64,000 bases of DNA from an uncultured Flavobacteriales bacterium (GTDB lineage Bacteria > Bacteroidota > Bacteroidia > Flavobacteriales_D > Parvicellaceae), in contig CAJWDP010000004.1 in the NCBI GenBank assembly GCA_913030835.1, positions 36,921-100,920 on the forward strand, given 5' to 3'. Made by a program: the position numbers and the translations under genes. Below are positions 42,828 to 50,381 of the stretch, one piece after another. Each line of letters starts with the position of its first letter. Position 1 is the first letter of the stretch. The notes below the pieces were generated by a model. The model searched no databases and had not been told where the DNA came from. It was given only the letters and a program-made list of their open reading frames with translations.

Positions 42828-44019
42828 TCGATAGTCGGTGGTTTTCAGCGGCTGCCGTGGCAAGATATATTCCCGGGGTTAAATTGTTTATGTTGATTCT
42901 TGATTCGATTGTGTTGGGGCATACAAATTCATCAACTAATTTTCCAGCGAGGTCCGAAATTTTCACAACTATCTTCGAATCTGTTACGGGCTTTCTCAGC
43001 ACCAATTCTCCAGTTTCTTGTGAGCAGAAGAATTTCCAATTATTTGCTGTATTTGAATTGATATTTAATGATGGATCGATCAACACATCCATGATAACCG
43101 GAAGATGATCCGACATATTGTAAAGCGCGGATGCAACTTCGGGAGAAACTGCAGTGTTGGGCGGCCAAACATTCAGGTCAGAATTGTATCGATTTCCATC
43201 CTGACCGTAGGCTTTGTAAGAACCGGTGATGTACTGAACGGAATTGAGCCCTGAAAGAACATCTTCGCTTACGAAGAAGAAATCAAAACGGTCATCCAAA
43301 CCACCACCTGAACCACCATTTATAGATCCTGTAGCTTGGGTATGAATGTTTGCATAAACAGGATTCGCATGCCAGGCTCCTTCATTATTGATTGGGTCAA
43401 AGAGATCCGTTGCGCCGCCTGATTTTATTTCCGTAAAGGCAGGCTCCAGATTTGTATAGATGTTGAAGTCTCCCCCAAGGAATATATTTTCAATCCCCAT
43501 TCTTTGATCCAATCTGTCCTTGATAACTTGGGCTTCAGATAATCGCTGAGTTTCGTCGGACCCGCTACTGCCTGCTTTCAAATGAGCCGCATATACATTG
43601 AAAAAGATGGTGTCTGAACCAGGTAGGTTACCTTTCCAATAAAGCACATACTCACTTATGTCTCGCAGAGTAGTAGTGATTTGCCGTTGCGATGCAAGTC
43701 CAAACTTCGTGTTATCGTAATAACACATGTTATCGGAAGCCGGACCGTTGTAGAAAATAGCTCTACTGTAATTGCTTCTTCCGTTGGTGTTCATTGCATT
43801 ATTGAGAATGGTTGTTGCTCCCGAATTATTTTGTAGCTCATTAACAATGAGCACGTCCGGAAGAACATCATCTATTATTATGGCTAGTGTGTCTGCCCTT
43901 GAAGCGGCTACATATGGATAATTCAAGAGGTTGTAGGTCATCAGTCGCACGGTGTCCTGACTCATTGCAGAAATTGGCATAACAACAGCCAACAAATAGT
44001 AAAAGATGTTTTTTCTCAC
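42805..44019 (-). CDS. T9SS type A endonuclease/exonuclease/phosphatase-fold protein
   Basis: 404 residues. Signal peptide KNIFYYLLAVVMPISAMSQ. The EEP domain occupies about 22-310: VRLMTYNLLNYP (Asn metal-ligand motif), LIVNELQNNSG (Glu), FFNVYAAHLKAG, FLGGDFNIYTNLEPAF (GDFN Asp/Asn pair) and MSDHLPVIMDVLID (SDHLP His) are all intact. A T9SS type A sorting domain follows (about 325-404: VVKISDLAGKLVDEFV, LTPGIYLATAAA). It should therefore be an active phosphodiesterase or nuclease delivered to the cell surface or medium. Downstream of the second EEP gene (4-base gap) in one operon. Substrate class (DNA, RNA, phospholipid head groups) is not decided by the motifs. Confidence 0.85.
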   Translation of the reverse strand: MRKNIFYYLLAVVMPISAMSQDTVRLMTYNLLNYPYVAASRADTLAIIIDDVLPDVLIVNELQNNSGATTILNNAMNTNGRSNYSRAIFYNGPASDNMCYYDNTKFGLASQRQITTTLRDISEYVLYWKGNLPGSDTIFFNVYAAHLKAGSSGSDETQRLSEAQVIKDRLDQRMGIENIFLGGDFNIYTNLEPAFTEIKSGGATDLFDPINNEGAWHANPVYANIHTQATGSINGGSGGGLDDRFDFFFVSEDVLSGLNSVQYITGSYKAYGQDGNRYNSDLNVWPPNTAVSPEVASALYNMSDHLPVIMDVLIDPSLNINSNTANNWKFFCSQETGELVLRKPVTDSKIVVKISDLAGKLVDEFVCPNTIESRININNLTPGIYLATAAAENHRLSIKFVGGQ

Positions 44020-44023
44020 GCTT

Positions 44024-45091
44024 TTAATTTACTTCTTTAACGGAAAGCATGTACACCGGATAATGATCGGAATAGCCCCCCAGATAACTTCCTCCGGCGT
44101 ACGTTCTAAATGGATACCCCTTCCAGTTTCCTGTTTGTTGTTTCAAAAAATTTTTACTGAAAACTTTCGCCTTGTAAAATTTGTAGGAAGTGAAGTCTCC
44201 GTTTTTCGGTACCATGCCGGAGCTTACTATAATCATATCAAAAACGTTGGGGTTGTCTCGCCAAAAGTGTGTTCCAATGCCTTTTCGGTGCAAATTTTCC
44301 ATGGGATTAAAAAGCTCTCCATTTTCAACCTCTTCCCATTTTCTTTTTGCCATAAGTCCCTCTTTTATACTCGGGCTTAAAGGGTCATCGTTCAAGTCAC
44401 CCATGATGATCACTTTGGCGTTGGGTTCAGCAAGCTGAATTGAGTCTGTAATGTGCTTTGCCATTTTAGCGGCGATTACTCTTTTGGGTCTGCTTTTCTT
44501 TTCCCCGCCTCTTCTTGAAGGCCAATGACAGATAATGAAATGCATTCGTTCACCGTCCAGTTCACCGCTTACCAAAAGTTCGTCCCGAGTGGTCCAATTT
44601 GGGTCGCCCGGTATTGTAACTTTATAATTTTTCGAGGAAGTGACTTTAAAATAGTTCGGATTGTATAAAAACCCAACATCAATGCCGCGATGGTCAGGGG
44701 AATCATAATGCACAATCTGATAATTTCGGGACGAGATGGACTCTACTTTAACAAGGTCTTCAAGAACACTTCTGTTTTCTATTTCACAAACACCTAGAAC
44801 TGCAAGCCCATCCGGTGTAGCTTCTGTGCCGATCTGACTAATTACGGTCGCCAAATTGTCCAGTTTCTCATAATATTTTGCTGTGTTCCAATTTTTATTT
44901 CCGTTGGGAGTAAAGTCATCTTGCAATATTAGATCAGGATTTGGGTCCACTATAGTGTCAAACAGATTTTCCAGATTGTAGAATCCTATGGTGGTCAGCT
45001 TGTAATTCTTGTCTTTGTTCAGCTCGAATTTCTGAGCATAGGGCGAGAAGCAAACGATTAAAACAATGAAGATTGATAAGCAATATTTCAT
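44024..45091 (-). CDS. Endonuclease/exonuclease/phosphatase-family protein, exported
   Basis: 355 residues. A signal peptide (KYCLSIFIVLIVCFSPYAQ) indicates export, but no T9SS sorting domain follows, so it is probably periplasmic. Catalytic motifs are TIGFYNLENLFDT, LGVCEIENRSVLEDL (Glu), FIICHWPSRRGG, IIMGDLNDDPLSP (GDLND) and GYSDHYPVYM (SDH). The GVCEIEN form resembles endonuclease/exonuclease proteins found with TonB receptors in Bacteroidota. It is the first gene of the pair, divergent from the TonB receptor at 45295 with 203 bases between. Confidence 0.85.
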   Translation of the reverse strand: MKYCLSIFIVLIVCFSPYAQKFELNKDKNYKLTTIGFYNLENLFDTIVDPNPDLILQDDFTPNGNKNWNTAKYYEKLDNLATVISQIGTEATPDGLAVLGVCEIENRSVLEDLVKVESISSRNYQIVHYDSPDHRGIDVGFLYNPNYFKVTSSKNYKVTIPGDPNWTTRDELLVSGELDGERMHFIICHWPSRRGGEKKSRPKRVIAAKMAKHITDSIQLAEPNAKVIIMGDLNDDPLSPSIKEGLMAKRKWEEVENGELFNPMENLHRKGIGTHFWRDNPNVFDMIIVSSGMVPKNGDFTSYKFYKAKVFSKNFLKQQTGNWKGYPFRTYAGGSYLGGYSDHYPVYMLSVKEVN

Positions 45092-45209
45092 GAGGCAAGT
45101 GTTATGTCTTCTGCATAGAGATCTTAAGAGTAGACAAGATGTGCAATATTATCAAATAATTAAATTAATACAAGCTAATTTCTACTATCTAGGCATTTCC
45201 AAATCAATC

Positions 45210-45240
45210 TGGCCCGCCCTACGATAGTGTAGGATGGCCA
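45210..45240. promoter_or_regulatory. Strong dyad between divergent nuclease and TonB-receptor operons
   Basis: TGGCC-3 bases-CCTAC, 6-base centre, GTAGG-2 bases-GGCCA: two nested perfect 5-base arms with nearly symmetric interruptions. It is GC-rich in an AT-rich intergenic stretch, has no T-run, and ends 16 bases before a TACTTTAG box (45257-45264) that could be the -7 element of the receptor gene. It would thus cover the -33 region, as an operator might. Confidence 0.45.
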
Positions 45241-45294
45241 ATAGAATATTTTGCTTTACTTTAGGCATCAAATTGAATCTGAAACCTAAAAGAA

Positions 45295-47844
45295 ATGCAA
45301 TTCAGGCTCATTCCTTTTGTACTTCTAATGCTGACTTGCCCCTGTTTGATTGCTCAAACGGATACGGCGAAATCAGAGATTGACTCGTTATCTCCGGCGG
45401 CAAATATTATTCCGGTATTTACGGTTTCGGCCGATGAATTGGAATCGGAAGAACAAAGTCAGGATGTGTCGGGAATTTTACAATCATCTCGTGATGTTTT
45501 CATGTCCATTGCTGGATTTAACTTTAGTGGAGCACGCTACAGGTTTAGAGGCTACAGCTCGGAAAACACTCAGATCATGATGAATGGAATTCCGATGAAT
45601 GACAGAGAAAGCGGTTGGGCAATCTGGGCATTTTGGGGAGGGTTAAACGATGTAACCAGATATCCCGAGAATCGACAGGGCATCAGCTCAGCAAATATGG
45701 GATTCGGAAACATAGGAGGGTATTCCAATGTCAATCTTCGTTCAACGAATTTGAGAAAGGGAACAAGAATTTCGTATGCACTAACAAACAGAACGTATAG
45801 ACAGAGAGCTATTGTAACCCATTCCACGGGCATGATGGACAATGGCTGGGCCATTGCATTTTCAGGTGCATTTCGATATTCTAATGAAGGGTATGTCGAG
45901 GGAAGCTCGTTCAATGGTGGTAGTTACTATTTCTCAGTACTAAAGAAATTCAATGAGAAACATCAGCTGAGTTTGTCGGGGTTTGGATCACCAACAGTTC
46001 AGGAACGACAGGGGATAGCCGTTCAGGAGGCTTATGATCTTACGGGTAACAACTTTTACAATCCTTACTGGGGGTGGCAATCCAACGCAGATGGATCCGA
46101 CAGCACTAAAAGAAATGCTCGGGTCAGAGACAATCACAAACCACACATTTTTCTTACCCACGATCTGAAATTGTCGAATACCGCTAAACTAACCACAACG
46201 GCATATGGTGTATTTGGAAGAACTTCGAATTCGAATCTGAACTGGTTTGAAGCGCCCGATCCTCGACCGGATTATTACAGGTACTTACCCAGCTACAATT
46301 TAACAGAAAACCCAAGTTATGCGGCAATCCAAACCGCCGATTGGTCGCAAGGAAACACAGATGTAACTCAAATTAATTGGGATGCGCTTTATAACGCGAA
46401 CTACAACAATTTAACCACCGTTGAAGATCCTAATGGCGCCGTGGGAACAGTGCTGACAGGTAACCGATCAAAATATATTTTAGAAGAATACAGACAAGAC
46501 CCAAGACAGTTTGGATTGAAAGTTTGGTACAATGATGATTTAACGGAAAATCTATACCTGTCTGCCGGTGCACAGGCGGATATTTATAAAAGCAAGAATT
46601 ACAGATTACTCAACGACCTTTTGGGTGGAGAATTTTGGGTTGATGTTGATCAATTTGCTCAGCGTGATTTTGCAGATAGCCTCTCCGCACAAAACGATTT
46701 GAACAATTACAACAATATAATTGAGGAAGGCGAGGTATTCGGGTACAATTACGATATTAATGTCCATACCTACGATGCATTCGCTAACGTGGATTGGAAA
46801 TCAACAAAGTTGGATGGTTATGCCGGATTTACCATTTCAAATACATCTTTTTGGAGAACGGGATACATGCAGAATGGTCGTTTTCCCGATGCATCATTCG
46901 GTGAATCTGAGAAGCACAATTTTTTCAATTACGGGGTTAAATTGGGAGCTACTTACAAGTTGACGGGAAGACACCTCATCTCAATTAATGGTGCATACAT
47001 GACAAGAGCGCCGCTGTCAAGAAATTCTTATGTTTCTCCAAGAACCAGGGATTATGTGGTTAACAATTTGAAAAGTACTGAAGTAATCAGTGGAGACATT
47101 AATTACATGGTTCGGTATCCTAATTTGAGAGCTCGGCTAACGGCATTTTACACTGAAATCAACGATCAGGTTTGGGCGAGAAGCTTTTATCATGATGAAT
47201 ACAATGCATTTGTGAATTATGTGATGTCGGATGTGGATCAACTTTTTATGGGAACCGAGATAGGTGTGGAATATACACTTGCTTCAGTTTGGGTGTTGAG
47301 CACTGCATTTACGACGGGAGATTTCATATTCAGCAATAGACCAAAGGCAACGATTACGGCTGACAATACGCAGGAAGTAATCGCCGAAGATCGCACCATA
47401 TACCTCAAAAATTATGACATAGGTGGAATGCCCCAGCTAGCAGGAACGTTTGGAGTCAAATACAATTCTCCTAAGTATTGGTTCGTAGGGGCAAACTGGA
47501 ATTATTTTGATCGAATGAACCTAGGGCCAAATCCAGACCGAAGAACAGAAGAGGCTGTGGCAGCATTTGTTGTTACGGATCCTCAGTGGGATGAGACATT
47601 GGATATTACCGAACTGGAAGGAGGATATACAATAAATATGTTTGGTGGAAAGAGTTGGAGACTGTCTAGTGGGAAATACCTAAGACTATTTTTGAGTGTG
47701 AGCAACATATTGAACAACACCGATTTTAAAACGGGTGGCTATGAACAATTAAGATACAATCCGGGTGAGATCGGCAAGTTTCCCCCTAAATACGGCTACA
47801 TGTACGGACTTACTTATTTTGGGATGTTAACCTATCAGTTCTGA
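45295..47844 (+). CDS. TonB-dependent outer-membrane receptor
   Basis: 849 residues. Signal peptide about 1-20 (RLIPFVLLMLTCPCLIAQ). The plug domain occupies about 45-175: IPVFTVSADELESEEQSQ, FNFSGARYRFRGYSSENTQIMMNGIPMNDRESG, then NMGFGNIGGYSNVNLR. There is no N-terminal carboxypeptidase-regulatory domain. The barrel occupies about 180-849, with SAGAQADIYKSKNYRL, GVKLGATYKLTGRHLISINGAYM and a C-terminal aromatic strand (YMYGLTYFGMLTYQF). It should import a ligand across the outer membrane using TonB/ExbBD. It starts an operon with two DUF5689 lipoproteins (2-base gap) and an OB-repeat protein, and is divergent from two EEP nucleases. The ligand is inferred from this context only. Confidence 0.88.
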   Translation: MQFRLIPFVLLMLTCPCLIAQTDTAKSEIDSLSPAANIIPVFTVSADELESEEQSQDVSGILQSSRDVFMSIAGFNFSGARYRFRGYSSENTQIMMNGIPMNDRESGWAIWAFWGGLNDVTRYPENRQGISSANMGFGNIGGYSNVNLRSTNLRKGTRISYALTNRTYRQRAIVTHSTGMMDNGWAIAFSGAFRYSNEGYVEGSSFNGGSYYFSVLKKFNEKHQLSLSGFGSPTVQERQGIAVQEAYDLTGNNFYNPYWGWQSNADGSDSTKRNARVRDNHKPHIFLTHDLKLSNTAKLTTTAYGVFGRTSNSNLNWFEAPDPRPDYYRYLPSYNLTENPSYAAIQTADWSQGNTDVTQINWDALYNANYNNLTTVEDPNGAVGTVLTGNRSKYILEEYRQDPRQFGLKVWYNDDLTENLYLSAGAQADIYKSKNYRLLNDLLGGEFWVDVDQFAQRDFADSLSAQNDLNNYNNIIEEGEVFGYNYDINVHTYDAFANVDWKSTKLDGYAGFTISNTSFWRTGYMQNGRFPDASFGESEKHNFFNYGVKLGATYKLTGRHLISINGAYMTRAPLSRNSYVSPRTRDYVVNNLKSTEVISGDINYMVRYPNLRARLTAFYTEINDQVWARSFYHDEYNAFVNYVMSDVDQLFMGTEIGVEYTLASVWVLSTAFTTGDFIFSNRPKATITADNTQEVIAEDRTIYLKNYDIGGMPQLAGTFGVKYNSPKYWFVGANWNYFDRMNLGPNPDRRTEEAVAAFVVTDPQWDETLDITELEGGYTINMFGGKSWRLSSGKYLRLFLSVSNILNNTDFKTGGYEQLRYNPGEIGKFPPKYGYMYGLTYFGMLTYQF

Positions 47845-47846
47845 GA

Positions 47847-49088
47847 ATGAAGATTAGATTGTTTTATATAGTTTTTTTCGCGTTGAGCTTATTCGCTTGC
47901 AAAAGAGAATATGATAGTCCACCGTTAAATCAACTTCCTGAAAATGGGATAATTTCCATTGCTCAACTAAGATCAATGGCTTTCCCTCACAAATTTGTTG
48001 GCGACACCAGTATTTTCGGTGTTATAACAATGGATGAGCAAACTGGGAATATTTATAAAAACGTTTACATCCAAGATACGAGCGGAGCGGGAATGAATCT
48101 TAGATTACTTTCCTCCGGTGGTGTTATTCAGGGTGATTCCGTGAGAGTTTCGTTGAAAGGAACCATATTAACTCAGTTCGATGGGATGCTTCAGCTTGAT
48201 TCTGTGGACGTAGATGATAATATTGTCACACAATCCACAGGGAATATAGTTGAGCCAAAAACGGTTACAATAGCTGAAATCAACTCGAGCATTCAGGCCC
48301 AGCTAATTCGTTTGGAAGGCGTTGAGTTTTCTGGGATGGATGTTGGGGGTACCTGGGCCGACGGAGATAACCAAGCTTCCCTGAACAGAATGCTTGTGAA
48401 TTGCTTTGGAGATGAAGTTATTGTTCGAACCAGTGGATATGCAAATTTTGCAAATGAGGTAATTCCTTCTGGTAACGGATCCATTATCGGCGTAGTAGGC
48501 CAATACAATACAGATATGCAACTGTATATTCGAACTCCACTTGAAGCGCAAATGGCCGATCCAAGGTGCACAGCCTCTTATCTATTGTATAAGGATTTTG
48601 ATGATGGTTCTACTACATCCGGAGGCTGGGGAAGTTTTTGGACGGGAACCAATGCCAATGGAACAAATTGGGGAGAATGGGAAATTTTCGGGGGGAATGT
48701 AGCATCGGCAAGTAACTTTGAATTTGCTTCGTTCACGAATTACGCTTGCGAAAGCTGGTTGGTTTCTCCATCGGTAAATTTAACCGGTACGACACTCCCG
48801 ATCCTGACATTCGATAATGTTACCAGATACAGCGGGCCTGGTTTAGAGCTGTATGTTTCTACGGATTATGATGGCTCTAGTGATCCTGCTTTACAGGGCA
48901 CATGGACGAACATTACTTCCTCAGTTCCTAATTGGGATGTAGATTCAGGAGATTGGACTTTTGTTCCCAGTGGAACGATCGATTTGAGCCCATATATTTC
49001 GCCCAACACCTATATTGCCTTTAAGTATATTGGTTCAAATGTAGATGGCGCGACCTGGGAGATTGACAATATTATTATACAAGAATGA
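47847..49088 (+). CDS. DUF5689/choice-of-anchor-J lipoprotein A
   Basis: 413 residues. A lipoprotein signal ends at LSLFACKREYD (Cys18). The DUF5689-like region (about 30-230) contains ISIAQLRSMAFPHKFVGDTSIFGVITMDEQTGNIYKNVYIQD and GDSVRVSLKGTILTQFDGMLQLDSV, the strand pattern of an OB-fold. The C-terminal 185 residues are a choice-of-anchor-J-like beta-sandwich (FDDGSTTSGGWGSFW, ESWLVSPSVNLTGTTLPILTFDNVTRYSG, TWEIDNIII). It is a probable outer-membrane surface lipoprotein. Its ATG is 3 bases after the receptor stop, and it overlaps the next paralogue by 4 bases. Role as a binding protein is inferred by analogy with SusD-like partners, to which it is not homologous by eye. Confidence 0.8.
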   Translation: MKIRLFYIVFFALSLFACKREYDSPPLNQLPENGIISIAQLRSMAFPHKFVGDTSIFGVITMDEQTGNIYKNVYIQDTSGAGMNLRLLSSGGVIQGDSVRVSLKGTILTQFDGMLQLDSVDVDDNIVTQSTGNIVEPKTVTIAEINSSIQAQLIRLEGVEFSGMDVGGTWADGDNQASLNRMLVNCFGDEVIVRTSGYANFANEVIPSGNGSIIGVVGQYNTDMQLYIRTPLEAQMADPRCTASYLLYKDFDDGSTTSGGWGSFWTGTNANGTNWGEWEIFGGNVASASNFEFASFTNYACESWLVSPSVNLTGTTLPILTFDNVTRYSGPGLELYVSTDYDGSSDPALQGTWTNITSSVPNWDVDSGDWTFVPSGTIDLSPYISPNTYIAFKYIGSNVDGATWEIDNIIIQE

Positions 49089-50347
49089 ACAGCTTTAGGA
49101 ATATATTGCAACTAACGATTCTTTGTGTTGGAGTTATCTGGTTATTCCAGTCTTGTAAAAAAAAGTACGATAACCCGCCGGTAAACACAATACCTGTTGG
49201 TGGAGTGCTCACTATAGCGGAAATAAAAGCACTTCCATATCCACACAAATTTGTAGGGGATTCCAGTGTTTATGCTGTGGTAACCATGGATGAATCTACG
49301 GGGAATTTGTATAAAAACATTTTTGTACAGGATGCAACAGGAGCGATTAACGTGCGCCTATTTTCAAGCGGAAGTATAAACGAAGGGGATTCGATTCGAA
49401 TCTATTTAAAGAATACCGTTGTTGGCCAATATACAGGAATGGTGCAATTGGATTCAGTGGATACTGATGACAATATTATAAAGCTGGCAAACAATCGGCA
49501 CCTAACACCGCAGACGGTTAGGATAGATCAAATTGAACAGTCCCTCCAGTCAAAATTGATAAGTATAGACTCCGTTGAGTTTGTCAGTAGCAGTGCAGGA
49601 CAAACATGGGCGGATGGACAAAATCAGGTTTCTTTGGATCGGACAATAACGAACTGTCAGGAAACGGATGAGATCATCATTCGTTCAAGTGGATACTCCA
49701 ATTTTGCAGATGACTTAACCCCATCAGGCAACGGCCAATTGACCGCTGTTGTAACCCAATTTAATACGACCATGCAGCTATTGATCAGAACTCCTGATGA
49801 GGTGCTGTTCAATAATCCGAGGTGTGGAGCAATCTATGTTTTTAGCAAGGACTTCAACGATGGCTCGATTACTTCCGGTGGGTGGACATCCTATTGGAAT
49901 GGGACCGCCGTTGGTGGAACCAATGTTGGCGAGTGGGAAATCTATGGAGGTGACGTTGCCAGCGCAAGTAATTACGAAGGAGGAGCGAACTATTCAACTA
50001 CTTCATGGCTCATCTCCCCGCCGATTGATTTAAATACGATTGCCCCTGGAACACCGGTTTTATCCTTTGATAATGTAACGCAATACAGTGGACAAGCTCT
50101 CGAATTATGGGTTTCAACGGATTATGATGGTTTCAGCGACCCTGATGTTCAGGGTACTTGGATAAATCTGACTTCTATTGTTCCAAATTGGGATGTAGAC
50201 TCCGGAGATTGGGATTTTGTATCGAGTGGAGGAATTGATCTGTCTGCTTACAAATCAGGTTCCACATTCATTGCGTTCAAATATCAGGGCAGCACTTCAA
50301 ACGGTGCGACTTGGGAGCTGGACAACATTAACATTGAAAATCAGTAA
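49085..50347 (+). CDS. DUF5689/choice-of-anchor-J lipoprotein B (tandem paralogue)
   Basis: 420 residues, the same architecture as the preceding gene. Lipobox LFQSC at about residue 24 then KKKYDNPPVN. The DUF5689 half has LTIAEIKALPYPHKFVGDSSVYAVVTMDESTGNLYKNIFVQD and GDSIRIYLKNTVVGQYTGMVQLDSV; the anchor-J half has FNDGSITSGGWTSYW and TWELDNINIE. Many segments are shared word for word with lipoprotein A (YPHKFVGD-type, YKN, NWDVDSGDW), so a tandem duplication is certain. Starts in the ATGA overlap with its neighbour, which implies fixed stoichiometry of the two. Confidence 0.8.
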   Translation: MNSFRNILQLTILCVGVIWLFQSCKKKYDNPPVNTIPVGGVLTIAEIKALPYPHKFVGDSSVYAVVTMDESTGNLYKNIFVQDATGAINVRLFSSGSINEGDSIRIYLKNTVVGQYTGMVQLDSVDTDDNIIKLANNRHLTPQTVRIDQIEQSLQSKLISIDSVEFVSSSAGQTWADGQNQVSLDRTITNCQETDEIIIRSSGYSNFADDLTPSGNGQLTAVVTQFNTTMQLLIRTPDEVLFNNPRCGAIYVFSKDFNDGSITSGGWTSYWNGTAVGGTNVGEWEIYGGDVASASNYEGGANYSTTSWLISPPIDLNTIAPGTPVLSFDNVTQYSGQALELWVSTDYDGFSDPDVQGTWINLTSIVPNWDVDSGDWDFVSSGGIDLSAYKSGSTFIAFKYQGSTSNGATWELDNINIENQ

Positions 50348-50381
50348 CTTTACAGGGTTTCGCACGAACAAATTATATCAC

